DNA of 17,134 nucleotides from an uncultured Clostridia bacterium (GCA_902478725.1 CABSMD010000036.1:1-17134), one strand, 5' to 3'; shown: positions 1 to 7,025, counted from the first letter of the stretch. The notes: generated by a model not told the origin, from the sequence alone. Made by a program: numbers and translations.

Positions 1-96
1 CAGTATAGCTGTAAACGGAAGCAGCTTAACAAAATTTTTAATATAAAATCCCCAGGAAGCTGCCAGAATCTTACCCGGCTCGATTTTCGGATGCAT
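1..96 (-). CDS. Membrane protein, N-terminal fragment (cut by window edge)
   Basis: An open frame runs from an ATG at 96 to the left edge without a stop, giving 32 residues that begin MHPKIEPGKILAASW and continue with an aromatic, hydrophobic stretch (FYIKNFVKLLPF). This short amphipathic lead into a first membrane helix resembles the start of multi-pass clostridial membrane proteins, but the family cannot be named from so little. A G-rich ribosome-binding site (GAGGGGG) lies about 7 bases upstream of the ATG. The gene follows the alpha/beta-hydrolase gene by 48 bases on the same strand and is probably the next gene of the same operon. It is seen only as an open frame with a start signal; the family is an inference. 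Confidence 0.6.
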   Translation of the reverse strand, partial: MHPKIEPGKILAASWGFYIKNFVKLLPFTAIL

Positions 97-144
97 CCCC
101 CTACCCCCTCACTGAGTCGTTCAATCCTTCATTTCGTTCCTTCT

Positions 145-918
145 TTAATACCCCAGCTCAAACAAAAACTCGCCGCACAGCCGGCTCCATTCGCTCACCC
201 GTTCGGATTCATGGGCAAGACCGAGACCATGCCGCCCGTCCGGATAGAGGTGAAGTTCACACCAAATCCCATGATCACACAGGGCTTTGGCAAACAACAG
301 AGAATTTTGTGCCGGTACCGCATTGTCGTTGGCGGTCGTCCAGAGAAAGGTCGGCGGGGTATCGTCGCTTACCTGTTCCGCCAGATTGGTCAAACGGTAG
401 TTCTCCCCCTGCTCTTCCCCGATCAGGTTTAGGCGGCTGCCGGTGTGCTCATATTTTCCCCAGGTGATCACCGGGTAGCAAAGCACCAGTGCGTCGGGAC
501 GGGCGGAAACCGTGTCGATCTCATCCCGCTCGATCGCGTGTTTATATAACGTTCCCGACATGGCCGCCAGATGTCCCCCGGCGGAAAAGCCCAGCACCGC
601 GATCTTATCCGGGCGGATGTTATATTCCTTGTGGTGATACCGCACCCAGCGCACCGCGCGTGTCACATCATAAAGCGGCGCGGGAAATCTGTGCGGCGAT
701 ACGCGATATTGCAGAACAAACGCGGACAATCCGAGTGCGTTGAGCATTTCAGCAATAACACCGCCCTCATGCGGCGCCTTATTGGTGTATCCTCCCCCCG
801 GACAGACGATGACAGCGCCGCGCGCTTCCTTAACCAGATAAGGCACAAGATACGGAACGTTATCCGCCGCCCCTTCCTGGAACAATGGAATCTTTCCTTT
901 CTCCCATAACAAAATCAT
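145..918 (-). CDS. Alpha/beta-hydrolase, acetyl-esterase/BD-FAE-like
   Basis: This is a 257-residue serine hydrolase of the alpha/beta fold, close to the Aes/lipase group that includes small acetyl and feruloyl esterases. Visible marks are the oxyanion-loop motif CPGGGY (residues 39-44), the nucleophile elbow GFSAGGH with Ser112, a likely acid Asp198 in TANDNAVP and a likely His230 in DGRHGLG. There is no signal peptide, so it should act in the cytoplasm. The ATG has a GGGAGG ribosome-binding site six bases upstream. It lies 23 bases after the MATE gene and two genes after a GH130 phosphorylase. A role in removing acetyl groups from imported oligosaccharides is therefore reasonable but inferred. 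A peptidase or a general esterase role is not excluded. Confidence 0.85.
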   Translation of the reverse strand: MILLWEKGKIPLFQEGAADNVPYLVPYLVKEARGAVIVCPGGGYTNKAPHEGGVIAEMLNALGLSAFVLQYRVSPHRFPAPLYDVTRAVRWVRYHHKEYNIRPDKIAVLGFSAGGHLAAMSGTLYKHAIERDEIDTVSARPDALVLCYPVITWGKYEHTGSRLNLIGEEQGENYRLTNLAEQVSDDTPPTFLWTTANDNAVPAQNSLLFAKALCDHGIWCELHLYPDGRHGLGLAHESERVSEWSRLCGEFLFELGY

Positions 919-941
919 AAAAAACCTCCCTTTTTATTCTT

Positions 942-2312
942 TCAGCATACGTTATTCACCCAGCGGTCTGAAAACAGTCTTCTGACACTTAATACACATT
1001 TGACTACCCGTTTGCTCATGATGCAGGCCACCACGATCCAAAGCGGCAGCTTCCAGACCAGGCCGGTCAGGATACCAAGCGGGATCGATAAGATGTAAAT
1101 CGGCAGAGAATCATAGAGGATTGCATGAAAATTGTCCCCACCGCCGCGCATAATTCCAACAATAATAACGCTGGCCACACTGCGAAACGGCATATAGAGG
1201 CCCAGAACAAGGATGGCCCGCTTGGCAAGCACCTGTGTCTGCGGCGTGATATTGCGGAACATGGCCGAGACAAAGACGTCTGAAAGGGTCAGCATACCTG
1301 TCATGACCACCAGCCCAATCAGCAGGCCGAACAGCGCAAACCGGCGGGAATACAGGCGGGCATTCTCATGCTGCTGCGCGCCGATTTCGTTGCCGATCAT
1401 AATCAGCGCCGCACTCCCGACTCCGTGGAAGAACACATTAAACAGCTGCTCCAGCGTACCCGCGACATTCATTGCTGCGACCGCGCTCTCCCCCATCCTG
1501 CCGTAGATCATCGAGAAGGAGGATATTCCCAGCCCCCAAATCGATTCATTTAAGATGACCGGCCAGGCCGTGGTCAAAAACAGCCTGGCAAACGCGCTGT
1601 CGATCTGTTGAAAATCCGTTCGGAATACCTTGAAATGGTTATCCTTTCCCATGTAAGCAAACGACAGCATCAGAATGATTTCCGCGATTCTTGAAATCAA
1701 AGTGGCCACTGCCGCACCCTGGATACCCAACTGTGGAAATGGCCCGATCCCATAGATTAGTAGGTAATTGAGCAGTGTGTTCATACTGAGCGCGACGACG
1801 CTGGCAATCAGCGGATATTTGGCCCTGTGCGTGCATCGCAGCAGGGTGGAATACGAATAGGAGATACCGGACAACAGATAGGTCGGCGCAACGATCATCA
1901 AGTAATCCGACCCGTGGCGGATCAGGTTGTCGTCATCTGTGAACAACCGCATCGCTCCATCTGGAAACAGCATCGTCAGCAATGCAATAAGTAAGGTTAC
2001 ACCACTGACCAAAGTGGTCGACATCGCGACCGTCCGGCGTACTCCGGCGTCGTCCCCCTTTCCATAATATTGTGAAACAAAAATAGAGCCCCCGCTGCAT
2101 ATACCAAATACAACCAGATTAGCAATAAAGCTAATCTGGTTGGCAAGAGACACCGAGGCCACGGCGGTATCGCCCAAACCCTGGATCAATACAATATCCA
2201 ATATATTCAGCAGAGAAACCATCATATTCTGAAGCGCGATCGGAAAGGCCAGCGAAAGCATCGTTTTGCTGAACTTCCGGTCCGGCAGGAATATGTCCCT
2301 GCAGTGGTACAT
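942..2312 (-). CDS. MATE family efflux transporter
   Basis: The 456-residue protein has about twelve hydrophobic segments and the length and layout of the multidrug and toxic compound extrusion family. The N-terminal half begins LAFPIALQNMMVSLLNILD, and the region from about residue 230 onward repeats the pattern (LTTAWPVILNESIWGLG), matching the family's two-fold repeat of six helices each. MATE proteins export small organic compounds across the cytoplasmic membrane in exchange for Na+ or H+; the substrate here is unknown. The start at 2312 has a GGGGGAG ribosome-binding site six bases away. It sits 22 bases after the GH130 gene and 23 before the hydrolase gene, so co-transcription is very likely. 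A role in exporting a sugar-derived or toxic product would be inference. Confidence 0.9.
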   Translation of the reverse strand: MYHCRDIFLPDRKFSKTMLSLAFPIALQNMMVSLLNILDIVLIQGLGDTAVASVSLANQISFIANLVVFGICSGGSIFVSQYYGKGDDAGVRRTVAMSTTLVSGVTLLIALLTMLFPDGAMRLFTDDDNLIRHGSDYLMIVAPTYLLSGISYSYSTLLRCTHRAKYPLIASVVALSMNTLLNYLLIYGIGPFPQLGIQGAAVATLISRIAEIILMLSFAYMGKDNHFKVFRTDFQQIDSAFARLFLTTAWPVILNESIWGLGISSFSMIYGRMGESAVAAMNVAGTLEQLFNVFFHGVGSAALIMIGNEIGAQQHENARLYSRRFALFGLLIGLVVMTGMLTLSDVFVSAMFRNITPQTQVLAKRAILVLGLYMPFRSVASVIIVGIMRGGGDNFHAILYDSLPIYILSIPLGILTGLVWKLPLWIVVACIMSKRVVKCVLSVRRLFSDRWVNNVC

Positions 2313-2334
2313 AACAAACTCCCCCAGTTTTAAT

Positions 2335-3309
2335 CTAGCCTTGCAGACATAACGAAAGCAAATCGTTTACGTCAGCGGTTGCCAGGCACTCCACCGTGTC
2401 GGATGCGCCATAATATATCTTTACCTCTCCACCGTCCTCTAAGATCATCCCACCGGGGAAAATCACATTCTGCCGAAAGCCTTCCTCGCATTCCCAAAAA
2501 GTTTCCGGGGCGATCAGGGGCTCCTCGTAACGTCCGATAATCTTTGACGGATCCTCCAGATCAAGCAGCATCAATCCCGCAGTATACCGCTTATTCCAGG
2601 CATCCTCCCAGCCGTTTTTGCCCGGCTTGTCATTAGTGTCTACCGCATGGAAGGTGGTCAGCCAACCCTTATCGGTTTTGACAGGAGGCGCTCCCGGTCC
2701 GATCTTTTCCTGCGCGAACTTTACCTTCTCGGATGCGAGAACCAGGCAGGTATCGCCCCAATACCGCATATCCGGCGAACGCGACAGCCAGATATCGAAT
2801 CCCGGCTTGAGCCAGGTGCGGCTATAGACCGGAAGCGGGCGTTCCAGACGAACATATTTGCCGTCGATCCGTTCCGGGAAAAGAACCATGTTCCGGTTGT
2901 CCGGTGCGGTCATCGTCAGAATTTCAAACCTGTCAAAATCCTCCGTTACGGCAATACCACCCCGCAGGCCGTGGTGCGTATCAATGGCAAAACAGACATA
3001 GGCCCTGCCGTCTAATACCGTAATCCGCGGGTCATAGGCCCGGATAACCTCGTCATCCTCCATGGAAAAACAGGGTTTCGGCTGCACATCCCAATGAATA
3101 CCGTCGTCGCTGAATGCCAGTCCGATATTGGTGCCCTCCAGCTTCTGCTTTTCATAATCGCCATAGTCATTGCGGAACATCATCACATATTTACCCTGGT
3201 ATTTCGCAACGCCGGCGTTGAAAACAAGCGCGGCCTGATACGGGATATCCCGGTATGTTAAAACCGGATTTTCGCGTTTTTGAATACAACTGCTCGAATG
3301 ATATATCAT
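2335..3309 (-). CDS. GH130 glycoside phosphorylase, probably beta-mannoside type
   Basis: The 324-residue protein shows the five-bladed propeller signature of glycoside hydrolase family 130. FNAGVAKYQGKYVMMFRND (residues 30-48) opens the first blade, AYDPRIT holds the likely catalytic Asp93, and later come NMVLFPE, a GPGAPPVKTDKGW segment and FPGGMI. Family members use inorganic phosphate to cleave beta-mannosyl linkages, releasing mannose 1-phosphate, in the cytoplasm. The AYDPR form and the FRND strand recall the 4-O-beta-mannosyl-glucose phosphorylase branch, but the subfamily needs an alignment. There is no signal peptide. The start at 3309 has GGAGG six bases upstream and only 10 bases separate it from the preceding zinc-ribbon gene. 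Together with the esterase and MATE exporter it suggests an oligosaccharide-handling operon. Confidence 0.9.
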   Translation of the reverse strand: MIYHSSSCIQKRENPVLTYRDIPYQAALVFNAGVAKYQGKYVMMFRNDYGDYEKQKLEGTNIGLAFSDDGIHWDVQPKPCFSMEDDEVIRAYDPRITVLDGRAYVCFAIDTHHGLRGGIAVTEDFDRFEILTMTAPDNRNMVLFPERIDGKYVRLERPLPVYSRTWLKPGFDIWLSRSPDMRYWGDTCLVLASEKVKFAQEKIGPGAPPVKTDKGWLTTFHAVDTNDKPGKNGWEDAWNKRYTAGLMLLDLEDPSKIIGRYEEPLIAPETFWECEEGFRQNVIFPGGMILEDGGEVKIYYGASDTVECLATADVNDLLSLCLQG

Positions 3310-3319
3310 GTCCGTCCTC

Positions 3320-3862
3320 CTATTTGATTTTGGGTATCGTGATCCGATCCATCTTCTGAATCTTCACAAATGATTCCGGTGTACTGATATTGAGGCTGAT
3401 CACCGAGGAGCAGTCCTTGCAAATCAGCTTGATCGCCCCCTCATTCATGACCAGTTCAATGTTGTCACTGCCGCATTCGCAGGTCAGCCCGCCCATGATC
3501 GCTATATCGTGGATATGGTCTAAAATCTTTAAAATTGCCATATCACTCACATCATCGACGTTTGCAGCCTCTAAAATGCGTTCTAACTGGCTACTCGCAC
3601 GGTGTGCGATAGCATCGTCCACCTCATCCTCCCGTCCCCAAAAGGCCGTCTCAAGGCCGGTCTCATCACAATAGAGGATAAACAGGCCACAATTCCAAAA
3701 TTCACCGGCCGGCATACGGTACACATGCGGTTCGCCGCAAACCATACAAAAATCCTGTAATACGATCAAATTACGTTTTTTCGTAATGGAGATGCATTCC
3801 TCCCCGCAGGAAGAGCATACAAACGGCGAATCCTGCAAGCAGGTAAAAATAGAGGTTTTCAC
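3320..3862 (-). CDS. CpXC-like zinc-ribbon protein, 5' end interrupted by TGA
   Basis: The open frame read from a GTG at 3862 gives 180 residues with three cysteine clusters visible: CSSCGEEC (16-23), CMVCGE (39-44) and, near the C-terminus, CECGSDN and CKDC. This pattern is that of a zinc-ribbon protein of the CpXC kind found in Clostridia; the function is not known. Upstream in the same frame lie the codons for CPACGRLTR, then a TGA, then eleven codons with an ATG and a good ribosome-binding site. The natural start is therefore probably 3925 and the N-terminal CxxC is lost unless TGA is bypassed. The GTG at 3862 has only a weak AGG nine bases away. The gene is first in the operon leading to GH130. 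No convincing promoter was seen upstream. Confidence 0.65.
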   Translation of the reverse strand: MKTSIFTCLQDSPFVCSSCGEECISITKKRNLIVLQDFCMVCGEPHVYRMPAGEFWNCGLFILYCDETGLETAFWGREDEVDDAIAHRASSQLERILEAANVDDVSDMAILKILDHIHDIAIMGGLTCECGSDNIELVMNEGAIKLICKDCSSVISLNISTPESFVKIQKMDRITIPKIK

Positions 3863-3925
3863 GCGGGTAAGCCTGCCGCAGGCCGGACATCAATACGTTA
3901 ACAATCGCTGTGAATCTATCATCAT
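3863..3925 (-). other. Upstream in-frame extension of the zinc-ribbon gene with TGA at codon 12
   Basis: Reading from an ATG at 3925 gives MMIDSQRLLTY, then TGA (bases 3892-3890), then CPACGRLTR, which joins the downstream frame without a gap. The ATG has AAAGGA nine bases upstream, a better start signal than the downstream GTG. The tyrosine followed by one residue and CPxCG is the usual opening of this type of zinc-ribbon protein, where the missing residue is commonly Arg or Lys. A CGA to TGA transition would explain it. A short hairpin (3871-3883, GCCTG/CAGGC) lies six bases after the TGA on the mRNA. Either this is a nonsense mutation, a sequencing error or, less likely, recoding. Confidence 0.55.
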
Positions 3926-4035
3926 ATCGTTTCATCCTTTCAAAAACAAACAAACCCTTCTGTTCTACCTAAATAGTATTCGGCACAACAGGGCAAAATC
4001 CTTCCTTTTCTGTTTTTTTACATCCTATTTCCTTC

Positions 4036-4875
4036 CTAATACCCACATCTCATGTGATAAAACAGGTATTGCTGTGCCAAACCGCGGTACTTGCCAAAAT
4101 ACTGGCTGGAAAAGCTGTCGATCTCACTGCCTTCCACCTGGTATAGCTCCCGCATCGCCTTTTTTACCCATACATCGGTCGGGAATACATCAATCTTCTG
4201 ATAACCAAACAGCGCGATACAGTCGGCCACCTTCCGCCCGACCCCCTTTAAGGACATCAAACGTTGGCGCAGCTCTTCGGTGGGAAGGTGGCCGATAGCC
4301 AGATCAAACGACCCGTCCAGTACACTTGCCACCGCTTGGGCAATATAGCCTGCGCGATATCCGCAGCGCAGGTTTGCCAGTGCCTCTTCGTCTGCCCTTC
4401 CTAGCTGCTGCGGGGTCGGAAATGCGAAATAGCCTTGCGCAAGCTGTGTGCCATACGTCCGGCAAATCCGTTCCACCACGCGCCGGATATTGGGGATGGA
4501 ATTGTTTTGGGACAACAAAAACGAAACCAGGCATTCAAACGGCTCCTGTGCCAGAATCCGGATCCCGCTTCCAAAAGTGGTTGCCGCCCGGATATGCTCA
4601 TCCTGGTCTAAGCGTTTTATTACCGTGGAGTAGTCTCGTCCAATATCCAGATATCTCTCCCACACCTGATGATATTCTGCTAAATTGGTATGAGCGAGCG
4701 TCACCGTTTCCCCTTCCTGCCGAATAGAGAGCACGCGGTTATAAGCTACCCCTATGTAGCTTCCGTCTTCCTGCCTGTCAAAACGGAAGCATTGCCCGCA
4801 GGAAAAGGTCTGATCGATGTCAAAGTGGGAAATCCCCTCTATTATCACGTCATCCTGTCTTTGGAATACGCGCAT
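4036..4875 (-). CDS. OGG1-type 8-oxoguanine DNA glycosylase/AP lyase
   Basis: The 279-residue protein matches the OGG1 branch of the helix-hairpin-helix base-excision glycosylases. The N-terminal domain has FSCGQCFRF (residues 24-32), the OGG_N landmark, and LLSQNNSIPNI (120-130) marks the start of the glycosylase domain. The hairpin-helix motif SLKGVGRKVADCI carries the catalytic lysine (Lys215), and FPTDVWV carries the conserved aspartate (Asp234). This pair corresponds to Lys249 and Asp268 of human OGG1. It should excise 8-oxoguanine paired with C and nick the strand. It starts at ATG 4875 with AAAGGGCGG upstream. It diverges from the DUF6062 gene, and repeat copy A lies between them. A promoter-like TTGAAA-N16-TATAGC inside that copy could serve it. 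Confidence 0.9.
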   Translation of the reverse strand: MRVFQRQDDVIIEGISHFDIDQTFSCGQCFRFDRQEDGSYIGVAYNRVLSIRQEGETVTLAHTNLAEYHQVWERYLDIGRDYSTVIKRLDQDEHIRAATTFGSGIRILAQEPFECLVSFLLSQNNSIPNIRRVVERICRTYGTQLAQGYFAFPTPQQLGRADEEALANLRCGYRAGYIAQAVASVLDGSFDLAIGHLPTEELRQRLMSLKGVGRKVADCIALFGYQKIDVFPTDVWVKKAMRELYQVEGSEIDSFSSQYFGKYRGLAQQYLFYHMRCGY

Positions 4876-4906
4876 TTTTATCCGCCCTTTTCTTTTTTCT
4901 AGAAAT

Positions 4907-5005
4907 ATGCTATACTATAAGCAACTCACTTTTCAACAGGAAAGTATTTACCGACTTTTATTTTTTGTTCAAGGAAAGCGGAGTTGCTTCGTGGTATTAT
5001 AATTT
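4907..5005 (+). repeat. Imperfect palindromic repeat, copy A
   Basis: This copy has a core at 4921-4987 bounded by GCAACTC and GAGTTGC, in plus orientation. The left flank carries an extended -10-like TGCTATACT (4908-4916) and the right flank reads GCTTCGTGGTATTATAAT. When copy B is reverse-complemented it aligns over the whole length, including both flanks; the interior of copy A is the most diverged of the three. It lies between the divergent DNA glycosylase and DUF6062 genes, with the right flank towards DUF6062. No open reading frame or transposase is associated. Confidence 0.85.
4992..5000 (+). promoter_or_regulatory. Extended -10 element at the right end of repeat copy A
   Basis: TGGTATTAT, directly overlapping a TATAAT (4998-5003), forms an extended -10 element. 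No good -35 hexamer is seen 17 bases upstream. The distance from the end of TATTAT to the ATG of the DUF6062 gene is 48 bases. The same element in copy B sits 49 bases from the ATG of aroF, which supports a promoter role. Confidence 0.45.
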
Positions 5006-5048
5006 TAATTATATAACTCCGATAATCAAATGTAAAGGAAACAAAACG

Positions 5049-5753
5049 ATGAGAGAAAAAATTTATGAAATCCCAGTCAACGAAGCATTCGATACCGATT
5101 GCGAATGTCCTCTGTGCGTATTGGAGCAGAACCTGGAAAAAAACACGGTGGAGTTTATCCTGGGCCCCGCCATGATGGAGCCGGATTTTCGGGAGGAAAC
5201 CAACAAAAACGGCTTCTGCAAGCATCATTACGAGCTTCTGTTCGCCCAGACCAACCGACTGTCGTTAGCGCTGGTGCTGGACACACATACGGACGAAATC
5301 ATCCGCCTGATGGACAAAAATGCACCGTTATCCAAGTCCCCCCACATCGAGGCCATAAAAAAGGGGCTCAGTGAGCTGGAACACTCCTGTTCCGCTTGCC
5401 AAAAAAACGAGTTTATTATGAAAAAGTATCTGGATGTCATCTTTTATATGTGGAAGCATTCGCCGGAGTTTCAAAAAAAGGTGTCCTCCCGCAAGGGCTT
5501 CTGCCTCAAGCACCTCAAACGCCTGCTGGACGAAGCAACCCGGTTCCTGTCCAAAAAGGAGGCGGCGCAATTCTGCCAGCAGATTTTAGAGCTGGAACGG
5601 GAGCAACTGAAACGGATCAAACAGGAGGTCAACTGGTTCACCAAAAAGTTTGATTATAAAAACGAAAAGGAGCCGTGGGGCAATTCCAAAGATGCGCCGA
5701 AACGCACGATCGAAAAGCTCGTCGGCTCCATAAATAAAATCGATTTTGAATAA
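5049..5753 (+). CDS. DUF6062-type cysteine/histidine protein
   Basis: The 234-residue protein has two similar halves, each with a CxxC followed by a GFC-x-KH motif: C20-P-L-C23 then GFCKHH (56-60), and C114-S-A-C117 then GFCLKH (150-155). This twin Cys/His arrangement and the C-terminal motif FTKKFDYKN match a family of uncharacterised clostridial proteins annotated as DUF6062. The paired motifs suggest two bound zinc ions or other metal sites, with no known activity. No signal or membrane segment is seen. The ATG at 5049 has AAAGGA nine bases upstream. An in-frame upstream ATG exists at 4965, inside the repeat, but has no ribosome-binding site. It is a single-gene unit convergent with aroF. 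Confidence 0.8.
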   Translation: MREKIYEIPVNEAFDTDCECPLCVLEQNLEKNTVEFILGPAMMEPDFREETNKNGFCKHHYELLFAQTNRLSLALVLDTHTDEIIRLMDKNAPLSKSPHIEAIKKGLSELEHSCSACQKNEFIMKKYLDVIFYMWKHSPEFQKKVSSRKGFCLKHLKRLLDEATRFLSKKEAAQFCQQILELEREQLKRIKQEVNWFTKKFDYKNEKEPWGNSKDAPKRTIEKLVGSINKIDFE

Positions 5754-5769
5754 ATGACTCCCTCTGATT

Positions 5770-5853
5770 AGAAAAGCAGGCCGCAGATCCATCCTTCCGA
5801 CTGCCGACGCTTTCAGCAGGGAAATCCTCCGGAGGAGGAGTGCCTGCCCCCCA
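5770..5853 (-). terminator. Structured sequence between convergent genes, probable aroF terminator
   Basis: On the minus strand the sequence can close an outer stem GCAGGC/GCCTGC (5842-5847 with 5776-5781) followed by TTTTC. Within it are a small hairpin TCCTCCGGAGGA (5825-5836) and a seven-pair stem CTGCTGA/TCGGCAG with loop AAGCG (5802-5820). The U tract follows only on the minus strand, so it should end aroF transcripts. It is much larger than a simple terminator, and a small structured RNA is an alternative. No known RNA family was recognised. Confidence 0.45.
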
Positions 5854-5859
5854 TTTAAG

Positions 5860-6873
5860 CTATGAAAGCTGCTTTTCCTCCCAGGCTACCCTTTTTTTAA
5901 TATCTGCCATCACCTGGTCAAACTGCTCAAAATCGAGTGACTGCCCTCCGTCGCACAGGGCGTTTTTGGGGTCGTTGTGCACCTCAATCATCACACCGTC
6001 CGCCCCAACTGCGATCGCAGCGCGGGTGAGTGGCTCCACCAGCCACGGAATGCCGGTCGCATGGCTCGGATCAAAGATGACCGGCAGATGCGAATGCCGT
6101 TTGATATAGGGAATGGCGGTGAGGTCGGGGGTGTTGCGGGTCGCCGTTTCAAAGGTGCGAATGCCCCGTTCGCACAGGATAATATTGTTGTTCCCACCTG
6201 CCATGATATACTCGGCGCTCATCAAAAACTCTTCAATGGTGTTGGCCAACCCGCGCTTTAAAAGGATTGGCTTTTTGCTGTGACCAAGCTCTTTAAGCAA
6301 TTGGAAGTTCTGCATGTTCCGCGCCCCGACCTGGATAATATCGACGTCAGCAAACAAATCCAGATGGGTCTGACTCATGATTTCGGTGACGATCGGCAGT
6401 CCGGTCGCTTTTTTCGCTTCCAGCAACAGCTTCAGCCCATCCTGCTCTAGTCCCTGAAAGGCGTATGGGCTGGTACGCGGCTTGAACGCCCCCCCGCGCA
6501 GGAACGGTGCGCCGCTTTTTTTAATGTCCTCCGCTACGCAGATGATCTGTTCCTCGCTTTCAATCGAGCAGGGCCCCGCGATCACAGAAAAAGTGCCCTC
6601 ACCTATTTTGTGGCCGCCCACCTCCACGACGGTATCCATCGGATGGAACCGGCGGTTCACCGCCTTATACGGCTCCGAGATCCGTCTTACCGCCTCGACG
6701 ATGTCGTTGGCACAGATAGCATCCATATCCACCCGGGAGGTATCCCCTACCAAGCCCATAATACTGGTGTGAGCCCCTTCGCTGAAATGTATGGAAAGGC
6801 CAAGCGCACGGAAGGATTCCGCCAACTGCTCTACTTTTTTTTGATCTGGATTTTCCTTGAGTATGACAATCAT
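5860..6873 (-). CDS. aroF: 3-deoxy-7-phosphoheptulonate synthase (DAHP synthase)
   Basis: The enzyme condenses phosphoenolpyruvate and erythrose 4-phosphate, the first step of the shikimate pathway to aromatic amino acids. The 337-residue protein has the type I-beta layout. An N-terminal ferredoxin-like regulatory domain (about residues 1-70, beginning MIVILKENPDQ) is followed by a barrel with GPCSIES (100-106), RGGAFKPRTSPYAFQG (126-141), and near the end FDPSHATG. Cys102 in GPCS, with the downstream His, Glu and Asp, forms the metal site. An in-frame GTG at 6882 exists, but AGGA sits ten bases from the ATG at 6873 and almost touches the GTG, so the ATG is preferred. Two repeats lie directly upstream and may carry its promoter. 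The N-terminal domain implies feedback control by an aromatic amino acid in this family. Confidence 0.93.
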   Translation of the reverse strand: MIVILKENPDQKKVEQLAESFRALGLSIHFSEGAHTSIMGLVGDTSRVDMDAICANDIVEAVRRISEPYKAVNRRFHPMDTVVEVGGHKIGEGTFSVIAGPCSIESEEQIICVAEDIKKSGAPFLRGGAFKPRTSPYAFQGLEQDGLKLLLEAKKATGLPIVTEIMSQTHLDLFADVDIIQVGARNMQNFQLLKELGHSKKPILLKRGLANTIEEFLMSAEYIMAGGNNNIILCERGIRTFETATRNTPDLTAIPYIKRHSHLPVIFDPSHATGIPWLVEPLTRAAIAVGADGVMIEVHNDPKNALCDGGQSLDFEQFDQVMADIKKRVAWEEKQLS

Positions 6874-6921
6874 TCTATTCACTTCCTGTTACGATTTTGT
6901 TATTTAAAGTATGCCGTAAAT

Positions 6922-7015
6922 TATAATACCACGAAGCACCCCCCTTTTCTTTCAATCAAAATTCAGACCGGCAGATACCTTTCTGTTGAAAAGTGAGTCG
7001 CTTATAGTATAACAT
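6922..7015 (-). repeat. Imperfect palindromic repeat, copy B
   Basis: The core spans 6936-7001 (GCGACTC to GGTGC on the minus strand). On the minus strand it matches copy A along the full length, including the left flank with TGTTATACT (7014-7006) and the right flank GCTTCGTGGTATTATAAT. The interior is close to copy C. It lies upstream of aroF in the same orientation as the gene. Confidence 0.85.
6923..6931 (-). promoter_or_regulatory. Extended -10 element at the right end of repeat copy B
   Basis: On the minus strand this reads TGGTATTAT, overlapping TATAAT, the same as in copy A. It is 49 bases upstream of the aroF ATG. No good -35 hexamer is visible, as expected for some extended -10 promoters. 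The assignment is an inference from the shared position. Confidence 0.45.
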
Positions 7016-7025
7016 AAGTTTCAAT

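Noticed and set aside
3890..3892. TGA read as selenocysteine
   Set aside because: The downstream hairpin has only five pairs with a three-base loop, no related selenoprotein is known to me, and Tyr-basic-CPxCG makes an arginine codon mutation simpler. It is kept only as an alternative.
3771..3953. Small minus-strand frame encoding MKRYDDRFTAIVN and a hydrophobic stretch
   Set aside because: It overlaps the zinc-ribbon gene in another frame, and its ribosome-binding site is too close to the ATG to fit. The in-frame CPACG of the zinc-ribbon gene explains the region better.
5770..5853. Signal recognition particle RNA
   Set aside because: Only a GGAAGGA segment is similar; the flanking helix sequence and the tetraloop context of SRP RNA are absent.
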